A DNA stretch of 64,000 nucleotides, from assembly GCA_950097245.1 (NCBI GenBank), contig CATNCS010000002.1, positions 1 through 64,000 on the forward strand, in the 5' to 3' direction. The first letter of the stretch is position 1; each line of letters begins with the position of its first letter. The translations under genes were made by a program, and so were the position numbers. Below are positions 27,390 to 36,424 of the stretch, in pieces. The notes beneath the pieces are model-generated. The model was not told the origin of the DNA. It made no database searches and was given only the letters and a program-made list of their open reading frames with translations. The DNA comes from an uncultured Oscillospiraceae bacterium (GTDB taxonomy: Bacteria; Bacillota; Clostridia; Oscillospirales; Oscillospiraceae).

Positions 27390-28621
27390 TAACCGACTTG
27401 TCCAAATTGTTTCACAGCTTCCGCAGTTTTTTCCAGACATGTCCCAGCACAGCCTTGAAGCAACGACCGGCTGGTTTCGCTCAGCGGCACGTCAGAGCGG
27501 CACAGGCCGTAGTCGTCGGGAGTCATATGCCACGGTTTAAGCAGCTTCGGATACCGGCTGTGCAGCTGCGCCGCGATGGACAGGCCCTTCCCGTCAAAAT
27601 CCCCGGAATAGAACAGCTCCATACCCTCCGACGTCAGAAGGTCCAACAGCCGCAACGCCGCCACCGAGGGCTGGCCAGAGGTGCAGATCAGCGGGGAATG
27701 AAACTGTGCGGAGCGGTCACAGAGCTGGGTGAACACCATCTCATTTTCCACAATGTAGGCCCGTCCTGATAGGCTGCGCGCCCCGGTCAGCCCGGACAGA
27801 CTGGAGAGGGACAGAGTACATATTTCACGGGCCTGGCGGAACAAACGGTAAGCGGGGTGCTCCTCTGCTCCCACATAGAGGACGAGCCCCGTCTGCGTGA
27901 CCAGGCTGGAGATGCTGTCGCATAAGATCCCATTTTCATAGTACAGGCCGTCTCTCTGCTCCGCATTTTCCGGATATTTCTGGTGGGAACTAAAAGCCAG
28001 CAGGTACAAAAACAGCTTGCCGCACAGCGTCCCGCTGTCCAGCGCGTGGGGATCGGAGGTGACCTGGGCGCTGAGCACAGCCAGGCGGACTGCCTCTTGG
28101 GGGCGCTGTTCCAGCCAGTCAAGGCTTCGGCATGCCCGGATCAGACTGCGTTTTGTTCCCTCCAAATCTTTCGCGGCCTCACGGCGGAGCAGTTGATACC
28201 CTCCGCCCTGCGTCTCCTTCAAGGTTTGCAGCCATCGATGGCAGGTATCGCTGTCTGCCTGTTCCGATACCTGTGCGAGCATGGCGGAAAAACGGCTGTT
28301 TTCCCCTTCACGCAGTTCGTTTCTGGTTTTGATCTCCGTGTCGAAGTAGCGCTCCAGCACTTCTTTCAGCGAGACCCCCTGGAAAGAGGTCTGCTGGAGC
28401 GCCGCCTCAAACTGGGCGGTCTGAAACTGAAGCGGCGGGGAAAAGGGGCGGCCAAAGATGCCCCGGGCGGCGTCGCACTCCTCCTGGGTAGCGTCGGCCA
28501 ACCGGACAATGCCCGCCGGGCGGCCAAAGCTGCGGTATTTTTTCAGCAGCTCTGTCATAATGCGACGGTATCCGGGCCGGGATCGAAAATAGGCCGCGCA
28601 GGCCCTGGCCTGTTCGCTCAT
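27338..28621 (-). CDS. jetD: Wadjet JetD-like Toprim nuclease subunit (DUF2399)
   Basis: 427 residues from the ATG at 28621, which overlaps the jetC stop (ATGA) and follows GGAGGACAGCCT; the longer track start is not used. The C-terminal Toprim-like domain has Glu in YIVENEMVF and the metal-binding GDFDGKGL. The N-terminal part matches the TIGR02679/DUF3323 type. In studied Wadjet systems JetD cleaves circular DNA extruded by the JetABC motor. Last gene of the four-gene operon. Confidence 0.85.
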   Translation of the reverse strand: MSEQARACAAYFRSRPGYRRIMTELLKKYRSFGRPAGIVRLADATQEECDAARGIFGRPFSPPLQFQTAQFEAALQQTSFQGVSLKEVLERYFDTEIKTRNELREGENSRFSAMLAQVSEQADSDTCHRWLQTLKETQGGGYQLLRREAAKDLEGTKRSLIRACRSLDWLEQRPQEAVRLAVLSAQVTSDPHALDSGTLCGKLFLYLLAFSSHQKYPENAEQRDGLYYENGILCDSISSLVTQTGLVLYVGAEEHPAYRLFRQAREICTLSLSSLSGLTGARSLSGRAYIVENEMVFTQLCDRSAQFHSPLICTSGQPSVAALRLLDLLTSEGMELFYSGDFDGKGLSIAAQLHSRYPKLLKPWHMTPDDYGLCRSDVPLSETSRSLLQGCAGTCLEKTAEAVKQFGQVGYQELLIPSLETDLTKTP

Positions 28622-31600
28622 AGGCTGTCCTCCAGAGTTCGCTGTTTGCCGTTCCAGTGGTAACGCAGGATGGTGACCACCGGGGCGTTGGGCGGGTGGT
28701 GCATCTCGGCGATATCCAGATCGGGTACACAGGCATAGCAGCCCCATAGTGCCTGGGAGTTGATGATGTAGTCGAAGCCCAGAATTCCCATCAGTTCAAA
28801 CATGGCGCTGATATTCTGGTCGTCCACACCGGCAAAGGCCTCGTCCAGGGCCAGAAGCCGGGGACAGGCTTCCCCACCCTTTTGATATTGAGCGGAGACA
28901 GCGGCGAATAAGGGCACATACATGGCCATAGCCTTTTCCCCGCCGCTGAACCGGTTGAACACCCGGTCGGAGAGCTCCTTTTTTCCGTCCTCTCCCCGCT
29001 GGTAAAACAGGCGGAACTCATACCAGCCCCGGTAGTCCAGAACGGAGCGAATCAAATCGGCGTAATTGACCGATATCCCCTGCACATGGGCCTCCTCCCG
29101 GGCACGCTTGACCTTGTTTCGGAAATGGGAAGAGACCTTCTGGCTGTCCTCCGGCGTGAGCAGGGCCCGATCCTTGTTCAGCAGTGTGACCAGATACGCG
29201 GTGTCCAGCTCCCCGTCCCCCTCCGACTTTTTCTCCTTCCAGTCCAGGCTGAAGGTCAGCCCCATGGAGGTGGTCAAGGTAGCCATCAGGGAAGTCATAT
29301 CCCGGACCCACCGGCCGCTCTCCTCGATGCGGGCGCGCAGCTTGTGGCTGATGGTCTCGGTCAGGATATTTTCAAACAGCTCCCGGTCCCGGTCCTCCAG
29401 AATGCTTCCGGTAGAGTCGATGTCGGCCTGGAGGGACTGAATAAAATCGTAGAGGGAGAGCTCCTTTCCACCCTTTTTCAGCAGGATGCACAGGCGCTGC
29501 CGAAGGTGAACGGTGTGGTTGGGAGCCTCAAAAACCAGCCTGATTTCGGGGTGGTAGCTCAAGAGGCTGTTGTTTGACCTCTCATAGTTTCTGCGCAGAG
29601 CGTCCGCCATGTGCTCCGGCGTATAGCCCCGGTCGGCGGGCTGGATTTTACTTGCCGCCTGCCGGGCGCGCTCCTCCAGGTCCGAGGTTTCATCCAGCCC
29701 GGAGAAACCCAGTTCCAGGTCCTCCAGGAAGTAACGCTCTGTGTCCTGTTCCTCCAGAGTGGCATCCAGAAGTTTCTGCTTTCTCTGTTTCAAAGTTTCG
29801 CTGGAAGTTTTCAGTTCTACCTCCAGGGCGGCACACATCTCCCCCGCCTCCCGGTTTTCCCGGTCCTGGCGATCAATCTCATCCTCTAATTCCGCCAGGC
29901 GGCGGGCACGAGCCTGGTTCTCCGGCCGATCCAGATAGGCTTGCAGCTCATCCACGGTCGATTGGCTGACCTGCATCGAACGTCGGACTGCTTCGTTCTC
30001 CTTTCTCCGATCTGACGCAAGGTCCCGCTGCTCGTCGATGGTATCCTGTTCGCTTTCCATGGAGCGGACTGCGTAATCCAGCTTCTGGCGGCTGTGCTCC
30101 AGGTCGTTCAGGGTATCCCGATAGCTGGCGGCGGCCCTCTGGGCCTCCTCATAGTCCGGGATGGTCCGTTCATAGGGCAGGCCGGCGCTGAGGCTGATGC
30201 ATTTTTCTTCCAGCGCGGACCAGGCTTGTTTTGCCGCCTGCTCGGCGGCCAGCTTCTGCTTCTGCTCCTCCTCGGCCTGCCGCAGCTCCCGGCGAGCCTG
30301 CTCCAGCAACGCCAGCGCCTGATCCAGTTCTTCGGCGGCCGGTATCCGGGAGCGTTCCCCCTCCAGCTGCTCCAGCCGTCTGGTATGCTCCGAAACTTCG
30401 GACTGTGCCGCCTGTATTTTTGCGGCCAGCTGTTCCAGCCGTCCCTCCAATTCGCGAATCTGCCGCTGCCGGTTGGCCGCCCGGGCGGCGGCGCCCACAA
30501 ACCCGGCGGGAACTTCGGCGTGACTGCGGCCCCGGATCATACCGCAGCGGAACCGGCCGTCAGGGAGCAGGGCGGTCTCGGCGCTGAGGTCGGCCTGAGA
30601 TATCCCCCGCAGACAGGCGGCGGCCTCGCTGGGAAAACGCCCCGTGGCGTCGGGGACCAGGCCCTGGACCGGCTGCTCCACGGCGAGGCCGGGAAGCAGG
30701 AAGCGGTCCGGGTATTCCTCCAGCAGCTCCTTGACCGCGGGCAGATGCTCCTCCGGGACTACCAAGGCGTCCAGCAGGCCGGCGTCGGCCAACTGAGTCT
30801 CCAGCAGATCCCGCTCCTCTTGAGAGAGCTCGGGCGCAAAGTCCACCAGTTCATAGAAAGGGGCACAGGGAATGCCCCGCAGCATCAGTTGAAGACGGGC
30901 GGCTTGGATTTGTTCCCGTCTGGGTGGGATAGGCTCCGGTTGAGCCTTGAGCTGCTTTAATTCCCGTTCCTGTTCCTTTTGCTCCTCAAGCAAGGTGTTC
31001 AGGACATTTTCCGCCCGCAGAAGCTGTGTCTGAAGGGCTGACTCGCAAATGCGGGTACATTCATTGACCCTGTTCAGGATGGGGCCCCAATCCGCCAAGG
31101 TGCGGTAAATGGTAAGGGCCCGCCGAATCTCCTGCCAGACTTCCTGGGAAATCACCAGCTGGGTATTTTGATCCAGCCAGCGGGTGAAGGCCTCCAACAG
31201 CTTGTCACGCTCCTCCCGCTCCTGGGTCTGGGCATCCCGGAATACGATCTGGGCCTCCCGCACAGAGACACTGGCCTGGTCTGCAGCCTGACAGGCGCTG
31301 TCGTAGATGCCTCTGGCCTCCTGGGCCTTTTGCAGGGCTCGTAAAACATCCTCGATCTGCCGGCTCCGCTGGCGAAGGGCGGCGAGAAGGGGCCGCTGAT
31401 CCCCATTCAGCCGTTCCGCCTGAATATCGCGGACGTAGCAATCGTGTTCTTGTCCTAAAACAAGGAGGTCGTTTTGATCGTTCAATTCACGCAGATGCTG
31501 GCGTGTCCCGGCCCGTGCGTCGTCACAGTCCCGGGTCAAGGTCCGCAGACTGGTCTCCCGCTTGGATATCCCGTCCTCCAGCCTTTGGAGCTGGTCCTCT

Positions 31601-32664
31601 CCCTGCCTCAGCTGGCTTGCCAGCCGGTCACAGCTCTCTTGCGCCTGTTTCAACTGGTCACGCTTGGCGGACAGATCATCGTCCCCCATAGCCGCCCGCT
31701 GGGCCTTTGCCTGCTCCAGCCGGGTGCCCGACTGCCGTCTCCGTTCCGACTGCTCCTCCAGCCGCCGCTCCAGATTGCCACGGAGGCCCTCCGCGTCCCG
31801 CAGCTGATTGCGCAGACGCTGTGTGGTCCCCCGGGCATCCAGATAGGCCTGGCCCTTGCGGCCCAGAATGTACTGGTTGTACCGGTTATATTCGGTCCGG
31901 ATGATCCTGGCGCTCTGCATGGCCGCCTGGTAGCCGTGGAGGGTATCCTCCAGATTGTCCATCTGTTCCATAGTGCTGACCATAGCGGACAAATCGTCAT
32001 CTGTCAGCACCTGAAGGGACAGATTTAAGAGCTTCTTTACCTCTGTTGGACGGAAATCCTTGGACAACTTGGGCGCCCGCACCATGATCAGCAGCTGAAC
32101 CAGCTGGTCATACTGCCGGATATCCTCAAACCTGAAAATCTGGTCGTTGACCATTTCTTTGTATTTTGTAGGACTCTCCGCCCAACAGCTGGGATCATCG
32201 AAAAATTTATGAAGCTTCTGCTTGCTGAGGGGCAGGTTTTGTCCTCCCATTTTTTCGTACAGCTGGAGGCCGCCCGGACCGATCCGCCGTCCGTCCCGGA
32301 GACAGAAGCCCCAGAAGTCGATCCCCTTTCCCCGCTGGGCCCGCATCCCCACGCCGATGGTCCGGTACTCCTCCGTGCCGGGCTTTCGAAACTCCAGATA
32401 CAGATAACCGGTGGACTCCTCCCGTTCGTTGTCGCCCAGCAGGTAGAACTCCATCTTGCGGTCCCGGGAGCCGAAGGGGTCCAGCCGCTCCGGGCGCTTG
32501 TCTCCGTCCAGGATGAAGGGAACAAAGCTCTGGGTGGTGATGGATTTTCCGGCGGCGTTGTTGCCCCGCAGCAGGATATGGCCGTCCTGGAGGGGAAACT
32601 CCTCCTGGTCATACAGCCAGAAATTGAGAAAGCCCAGCTTATTCATCTTCCAGCGGCTCATCAT
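28618..32664 (-). CDS. jetC: Wadjet JetC-like SMC/MukB-type ATPase (TIGR02680)
   Basis: About 1348 residues. Walker A LLRGNNAAGKSITTQ near residue 36, long coiled coils on either side of a hinge-like region (roughly 270-520 and 720-1010), signature motif RFSGGEKAMAMY and Walker B RLLALDEAFAGVD near the C-terminus. This is the SMC-like motor of condensin-type anti-plasmid systems. The ATG at 32664 (or 32661) is favoured by GGGGAGG upstream; ATG 32646 is also possible. The gene overlaps the end of jetB by about 26 nt and jetD by 4 nt, so the complex is made from one mRNA. Confidence 0.9.
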   Translation of the reverse strand: MMSRWKMNKLGFLNFWLYDQEEFPLQDGHILLRGNNAAGKSITTQSFVPFILDGDKRPERLDPFGSRDRKMEFYLLGDNEREESTGYLYLEFRKPGTEEYRTIGVGMRAQRGKGIDFWGFCLRDGRRIGPGGLQLYEKMGGQNLPLSKQKLHKFFDDPSCWAESPTKYKEMVNDQIFRFEDIRQYDQLVQLLIMVRAPKLSKDFRPTEVKKLLNLSLQVLTDDDLSAMVSTMEQMDNLEDTLHGYQAAMQSARIIRTEYNRYNQYILGRKGQAYLDARGTTQRLRNQLRDAEGLRGNLERRLEEQSERRRQSGTRLEQAKAQRAAMGDDDLSAKRDQLKQAQESCDRLASQLRQGEDQLQRLEDGISKRETSLRTLTRDCDDARAGTRQHLRELNDQNDLLVLGQEHDCYVRDIQAERLNGDQRPLLAALRQRSRQIEDVLRALQKAQEARGIYDSACQAADQASVSVREAQIVFRDAQTQEREERDKLLEAFTRWLDQNTQLVISQEVWQEIRRALTIYRTLADWGPILNRVNECTRICESALQTQLLRAENVLNTLLEEQKEQERELKQLKAQPEPIPPRREQIQAARLQLMLRGIPCAPFYELVDFAPELSQEERDLLETQLADAGLLDALVVPEEHLPAVKELLEEYPDRFLLPGLAVEQPVQGLVPDATGRFPSEAAACLRGISQADLSAETALLPDGRFRCGMIRGRSHAEVPAGFVGAAARAANRQRQIRELEGRLEQLAAKIQAAQSEVSEHTRRLEQLEGERSRIPAAEELDQALALLEQARRELRQAEEEQKQKLAAEQAAKQAWSALEEKCISLSAGLPYERTIPDYEEAQRAAASYRDTLNDLEHSRQKLDYAVRSMESEQDTIDEQRDLASDRRKENEAVRRSMQVSQSTVDELQAYLDRPENQARARRLAELEDEIDRQDRENREAGEMCAALEVELKTSSETLKQRKQKLLDATLEEQDTERYFLEDLELGFSGLDETSDLEERARQAASKIQPADRGYTPEHMADALRRNYERSNNSLLSYHPEIRLVFEAPNHTVHLRQRLCILLKKGGKELSLYDFIQSLQADIDSTGSILEDRDRELFENILTETISHKLRARIEESGRWVRDMTSLMATLTTSMGLTFSLDWKEKKSEGDGELDTAYLVTLLNKDRALLTPEDSQKVSSHFRNKVKRAREEAHVQGISVNYADLIRSVLDYRGWYEFRLFYQRGEDGKKELSDRVFNRFSGGEKAMAMYVPLFAAVSAQYQKGGEACPRLLALDEAFAGVDDQNISAMFELMGILGFDYIINSQALWGCYACVPDLDIAEMHHPPNAPVVTILRYHWNGKQRTLEDSL

Positions 32665-33796
32665 CCCCCACCTCCCCGGGTTCATTTTGATAAGAGGCGG
32701 GGTAATTCCCCACCAGTTTCCCCACAGCCGGATAGAGCAGGATATCTCCGTCCAGCTCCTCCAAAAACATCCAACTGGCCATATAGGCGGTCAGTTCCTG
32801 GCAGATACGTTCCAAGGAACAAGCGCGCAGCTGAGAGCCCCAGCCGTTCCCGCACCGGGCCCGGCATTGTTCGATCTCATGGCAGAATTCCCGGCGGCTG
32901 AGCAGCACGGTGTCGTCCGCCCGGCGGGGGTAGATGCCCTGTACGATCTGCTCCCTCAGCTGGGCACACAGCAGCCGCGCAACATCGGACAGCGCCCGGG
33001 TCCCGGGATAGGTCATCCCGCAGCGCTCCCCCTCGGACAGGAGGAAGAACGCGCCGTTTTTGTAGAGATGAAGCTCCCCATTGAGAAACTGGTCCAGGTT
33101 CCGGCCGACAGCGCCGCGCTGATTTTTGATGTAGTCGTAATCGCTCTGGGTCTGGTCAGAGCAGTAGAGGCCGGGGGCCAGCGCCAGCTGCCGGTAGACC
33201 CGCCGCCGGCGCTGTTCGGTCTCGTCCCCCTCCCAGGAGAAGGCCTCAAAATCCTCAATGGACCGGCACTCCATGATATCCCGGCCAAAGTGCACCGGAA
33301 AATGCCGGGACAGGCCGGTATTTTCATAGAGCACCTCTTGATTCTGGTCACTGCCGAAGAGGGCGCTGTTCCCGTCGTAGACCAGCACCAGGCCTACCTC
33401 CTGGACATACTGGAGGACCCGGACCAGCGACTTGCGGTGGGGAAACCTGGTCCAGTCCACCGGCTGCACCTCACCGAGAAAGGTCTCCACCGCCTGGGTC
33501 AGGGAGGAGAGTAGGAAAGGCGCACCGTCGTCCAGGTCGGCCAGAAACAGCAGAACGGCGCACAGCAGGCAGTAGTCCAGCGGCTCCTGAAAGGACTGGA
33601 TCCCCATCCAGGGCATGGCCCTGGGCGGCACCTTCTCCAGCTTCACCACATATTCGTTGACCACCAGATTCCAGCCCAGCAGCTCGTTGACAAGCCTGCG
33701 GAAGTCAGGCAGAGCCCGTTTCAGACTGAAATAGAGCTCCCGGTCCTCCGCCCGGGTGACCCAGAACCGATCCAGCAGGGCGCGAAATTCATACAT
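32639..33796 (-). CDS. jetB: Wadjet JetB-like subunit (DUF2398/TIGR02678)
   Basis: 385 residues from ATG 33796, which follows GAGGAGG by 6 nt and overlaps the jetA stop by 8 nt. It resembles TIGR02678 proteins, the small kleisin-associated (MukE-like) winged-helix subunit of the system. No catalytic motif is expected. Position between jetA and jetC is the standard order. The acidic C-terminus (EPGEVGDDEPLEDE) is typical of such scaffolds. Confidence 0.8.
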   Translation of the reverse strand: MYEFRALLDRFWVTRAEDRELYFSLKRALPDFRRLVNELLGWNLVVNEYVVKLEKVPPRAMPWMGIQSFQEPLDYCLLCAVLLFLADLDDGAPFLLSSLTQAVETFLGEVQPVDWTRFPHRKSLVRVLQYVQEVGLVLVYDGNSALFGSDQNQEVLYENTGLSRHFPVHFGRDIMECRSIEDFEAFSWEGDETEQRRRRVYRQLALAPGLYCSDQTQSDYDYIKNQRGAVGRNLDQFLNGELHLYKNGAFFLLSEGERCGMTYPGTRALSDVARLLCAQLREQIVQGIYPRRADDTVLLSRREFCHEIEQCRARCGNGWGSQLRACSLERICQELTAYMASWMFLEELDGDILLYPAVGKLVGNYPASYQNEPGEVGDDEPLEDE

Positions 33797-35276
33797 GGCC
33801 GGCCTCCTCAAAGATCAGCACGCAGCTTGGCATGGTCAGTACCCCGTCGGTACACCTGAGCCGGCAGGTTTGGTTTCCCCGCTTTTTCAGCGTGTAGGAC
33901 TGGCCGTACTGGGTCTGCCCCCGCTTGTCTGGACTGAGGTTGGCCAGCGCTACCCAGGACAGAAACACCGTGCGCACAGCGGGGGAGACGGGGGTATCCA
34001 GCGCGGCCAGGTCCAGCCTTCCGTCCCGGATATGCCCCATGACCTCCTGCCGTAGGGCCCGCTCCTCCTCCAGAATTTTCTGCCGCTGGGCTGCCTTTTC
34101 GGCGCTCTTGTCCGCAAAGCCGGTGCGGTCCATCCGGGGCTTGTAGGTCCGTGTCCGGGGCACGAGGAGATAGTCCATGGGAGGCTCATCATAGGGACTC
34201 AAGTCAATGCGCTCCGAGTTTCGGATGTGGTCAAAGGAAAAGTGCCGGGCCTGCTGGGCACCAAACACCAGTGCGGAGAGGCGGTGGCCCTCCTCCACCG
34301 TCTGAAATCCGGCGAACAGGGTGAGCAGGTGCCTCAGCTCCGCCTTGTTGCTCACACCCATATTCTCCATCTGTACCAGTAGCGCCGCATTCTGCACCGC
34401 CCTGCGGATGACTTCGTTGGTGACGTTCAGCACCTGTCGGGCGGCGGGATCGCTGCCGGTGAACCAATCGGCCAGCGACTGCCAGACGCCCTGGTTTCGG
34501 ATTTGCAGCTCAGCTCTCCAATTAGATGATTGTTCAGACTGGGGGCGGGGAATCTCCAGCTCACTGCGCTGGACCAGGTCCAGAATATGCGCGGCCTGTT
34601 CCGGAGAAATTTTTTCCAGCTGCGCCCCGATCTGCGCGGCGCTGTGCTGGAGGTCCTGAATAAAATCCTCCAGGTAGCGGACAAGATTCTGTTTATAGAC
34701 AATGAAATCCACCGATCTCATCTGCATTTCCATGCCGGGACCGTAGAACTCCCGGAGGAAATCCTGATGGTTCTGGCTCAGCCGCTGAAAGTCCTCCTGC
34801 AGGTCCTGCCACCAGGCGTTGACCTCCCGGAGGGGCAGGTCGTCCAGCTGTTCCGCCTTGTATAGATCTTCCCGAATACGGCGGAATGGGCTGGCGGAGA
34901 GACCGGCGGTCCGGGTGGACAGATTTTCCAGCGTAATGGTCAGCCGCTCGACCTCAATGGCCGTCTGGGACATCATGTATTGAAACTGCCGGTTTTTGAA
35001 CTCGGCGATGGTACGGGGCTTGCGGGGGTCCTGAATTGGCGTGAGGTTTTTCCACTTGACCAGCTGCTGGAGGTCAAGAGCCAACTGTTCAGGAGTATAT
35101 TGGGCAAACACAGCCTGCTCCCGCAGCAGGATCAGAACCGTGTCCCGGTCCATCTGGTAGTGCATCTTCTGATGTTCCAGATAGAAGATACGCATGATCG
35201 TTCGATAGACCCTGTAGTTATCCGCCGAGAGATATTTCGTCTCTGATACGCTATCTAACAAGTCGGCTTGCAGCAT
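33789..35276 (-). CDS. jetA: Wadjet JetA-like subunit (DUF2397/TIGR02677)
   Basis: 495 residues, ATG with GCAGGTGG upstream. It fits the TIGR02677/DUF2397 family, the kleisin (MukF-like) subunit: N-terminal winged-helix region, a helical middle and a C-terminal domain with LRCTDGVLTMPSCVLIFEEA. First gene of jetABCD, read from a predicted promoter at 35319-35347. The four-family set is, as I remember it, Wadjet type III. The role is structural, bridging the JetC heads; the system restricts small circular plasmids. Confidence 0.82.
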   Translation of the reverse strand: MLQADLLDSVSETKYLSADNYRVYRTIMRIFYLEHQKMHYQMDRDTVLILLREQAVFAQYTPEQLALDLQQLVKWKNLTPIQDPRKPRTIAEFKNRQFQYMMSQTAIEVERLTITLENLSTRTAGLSASPFRRIREDLYKAEQLDDLPLREVNAWWQDLQEDFQRLSQNHQDFLREFYGPGMEMQMRSVDFIVYKQNLVRYLEDFIQDLQHSAAQIGAQLEKISPEQAAHILDLVQRSELEIPRPQSEQSSNWRAELQIRNQGVWQSLADWFTGSDPAARQVLNVTNEVIRRAVQNAALLVQMENMGVSNKAELRHLLTLFAGFQTVEEGHRLSALVFGAQQARHFSFDHIRNSERIDLSPYDEPPMDYLLVPRTRTYKPRMDRTGFADKSAEKAAQRQKILEEERALRQEVMGHIRDGRLDLAALDTPVSPAVRTVFLSWVALANLSPDKRGQTQYGQSYTLKKRGNQTCRLRCTDGVLTMPSCVLIFEEAGHV

Positions 35277-35318
35277 AATCCACCTGCCTTTTACGTTCCA
35301 ATTCGTTCTTTCGACTTA

Positions 35319-35347
35319 ATTGTACTATATCTGCTTGGATATTACAA
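35319..35347 (-). promoter_or_regulatory. Predicted promoter of jetABCD
   Basis: On the minus strand TTGTAA (35347-35342), 17-nt spacer, TACAAT (35324-35319), 43 nt before the jetA start. Confidence 0.55.
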
Positions 35348-35395
35348 TCATATATTCCATTTTCCACTTCATATAGTTTGATGGAGGCGATTTTA

Positions 35396-35509
35396 ATGAA
35401 AAGCCCGGTCTTAATTATAAGTGAATCCCATCTGCCGCTGCGTAAGTTCGATGTTAAGAAAATTCATGGGGTTGTCACAGCTTGGCTGACAGGAAAGATG
35501 CAAAAATGA
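35396..35509 (+). CDS. Possible 37-aa peptide
   Basis: ATG with GGAGG 8 nt upstream opens a 37-codon frame (MKSPVLIISESHLPLRKF...) ending at TGA 35507. It lies between the divergent jet promoter and the toxin-antitoxin terminator. The ribosome site is good but the product matches nothing I know; it may be a remnant. Confidence 0.3.
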   Translation: MKSPVLIISESHLPLRKFDVKKIHGVVTAWLTGKMQK

Positions 35510-35511
35510 TG

Positions 35512-35539
35512 AAAAACGGGACAACACTGTGTTGTCCCG
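35512..35539 (-). terminator. Terminator of the toxin-antitoxin operon
   Basis: CGGGACAACA / TGTTGTCCCG perfect 10-bp stem with a 3-nt loop; read on the minus strand it is followed by TTTTT, 14 nt after the toxin stop at 35553. Confidence 0.8.
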
Positions 35540-35552
35540 CCGATGATTCCAG

Positions 35553-35882
35553 TTATAAATTGTGATCTTGAATCCTTTTATGAGCAATATGGTAAACCTC
35601 GTCATCTTTGCGCACACCAATCACAATCAGCACCATATAGCCCTTTTCACGGATAAGCTGATAGACCATGCGCAATTCGGCACCGCACAGCTTGACCTTG
35701 AGGAATCCGGTCAGTTGTGTATTGTCTTTGTTTCCCAGTCGTTTTCCATATCCTTCCTCTGTATCTGGCAGAGAATTCGTTCTTACTTTTTCGACGGCTT
35801 TTTTGACTAAAATTCTCTGCCTCCCATCCAAAGCCCGAAAATCATCCAGGACCTCGGGCAAATATCTGACTTCCCATTTCAT
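35553..35882 (-). CDS. RelE/ParE-family toxin
   Basis: 109 residues with the RelE fold pattern: N-terminal VRYLPEVLDDFRALDGRQ, central strand LKVKLCGAELRMVYQLI and final VLIVIGVRKDDEVYHIAHKRI. RelE-type toxins cut mRNA in the ribosome; ParE-type ones poison gyrase, and sequence alone does not decide here. Its ATG overlaps the antitoxin stop by 4 nt. Might stabilise the adjacent defence island. Confidence 0.85.
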   Translation of the reverse strand: MKWEVRYLPEVLDDFRALDGRQRILVKKAVEKVRTNSLPDTEEGYGKRLGNKDNTQLTGFLKVKLCGAELRMVYQLIREKGYMVLIVIGVRKDDEVYHIAHKRIQDHNL

Positions 35883-36202
35883 TCAAACTCCACCTCGGAT
35901 ATGTCAGCATAGTCTGCAGAAGAAAGCCCCAGGGCCTCATCAATTTGACGGTCAGAGAGCAGCCTGGCGGGGTCAAAATGAGACATCCGTGCGGATGCCT
36001 CCGCCAGCAGGCGGGCGTCGTTTACCTCGTCCATGAGGCGTACATATTCCTCCGGAGACATAAGGACACACTCAGCGCTGTTGTTTTTCATCACGACTTT
36101 TGCACCATAACGCTTGACATCTTCAAAGATTCTGCCGGCGAGACCTTTATTAAACAGAGAAATAGAAACAGTATTTTCAATTGCTCCACGAATTGCATCC
36201 AT
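35879..36202 (-). CDS. Phd/YefM-family antitoxin
   Basis: 107 residues from ATG 36202, with AAAGGAG 10 nt upstream (the track start lies in an AT-rich leader). The N-terminal DNA-binding part includes ISLFNKGLAGRIFEDVKRYGAKVVMKNN and VLMSPEEYVRLMDE, the Phd/YefM signature. The C-terminal arm would cover the toxin. It likely represses its own promoter at 36228-36256. Confidence 0.85.
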   Translation of the reverse strand: MDAIRGAIENTVSISLFNKGLAGRIFEDVKRYGAKVVMKNNSAECVLMSPEEYVRLMDEVNDARLLAEASARMSHFDPARLLSDRQIDEALGLSSADYADISEVEFE

Positions 36203-36227
36203 TTTGTTTACGCTCCTTTGTAGTATT

Positions 36228-36256
36228 ATTATACGTGCAAGCAGCAAATATATCAA
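36228..36256 (-). promoter_or_regulatory. Predicted promoter of the toxin-antitoxin operon
   Basis: On the minus strand TTGATA (36256-36251), 17-nt spacer, TATAAT (36233-36228), 26 nt before the antitoxin start. Confidence 0.65.
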
Positions 36257-36310
36257 TAAATTTGCCAATATATTTACTGCTTCATATTATTTTATTTACG
36301 CTTCATATGA

Positions 36311-36350
36311 TTTAAATGCCTTTGCCGTTGTATCGGCAAAGGCATTTAAA
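36311..36350. repeat. Perfect 17-bp inverted repeat
   Basis: TTTAAATGCCTTTGCCG and CGGCAAAGGCATTTAAA around the 6-nt loop TTGTAT. It has no T tract beyond AATTTCTT. It lies between the antitoxin promoter and recombinase 4, and could be an operator, recombinase site or terminator. Confidence 0.8.
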
Positions 36351-36424
36351 ATAATTTCTTGCCATGCAGCTGCTCATAGGGTATGATGATACCGAGCAGT
36401 TACGCCTTGAAGGAGGTGTAACAA

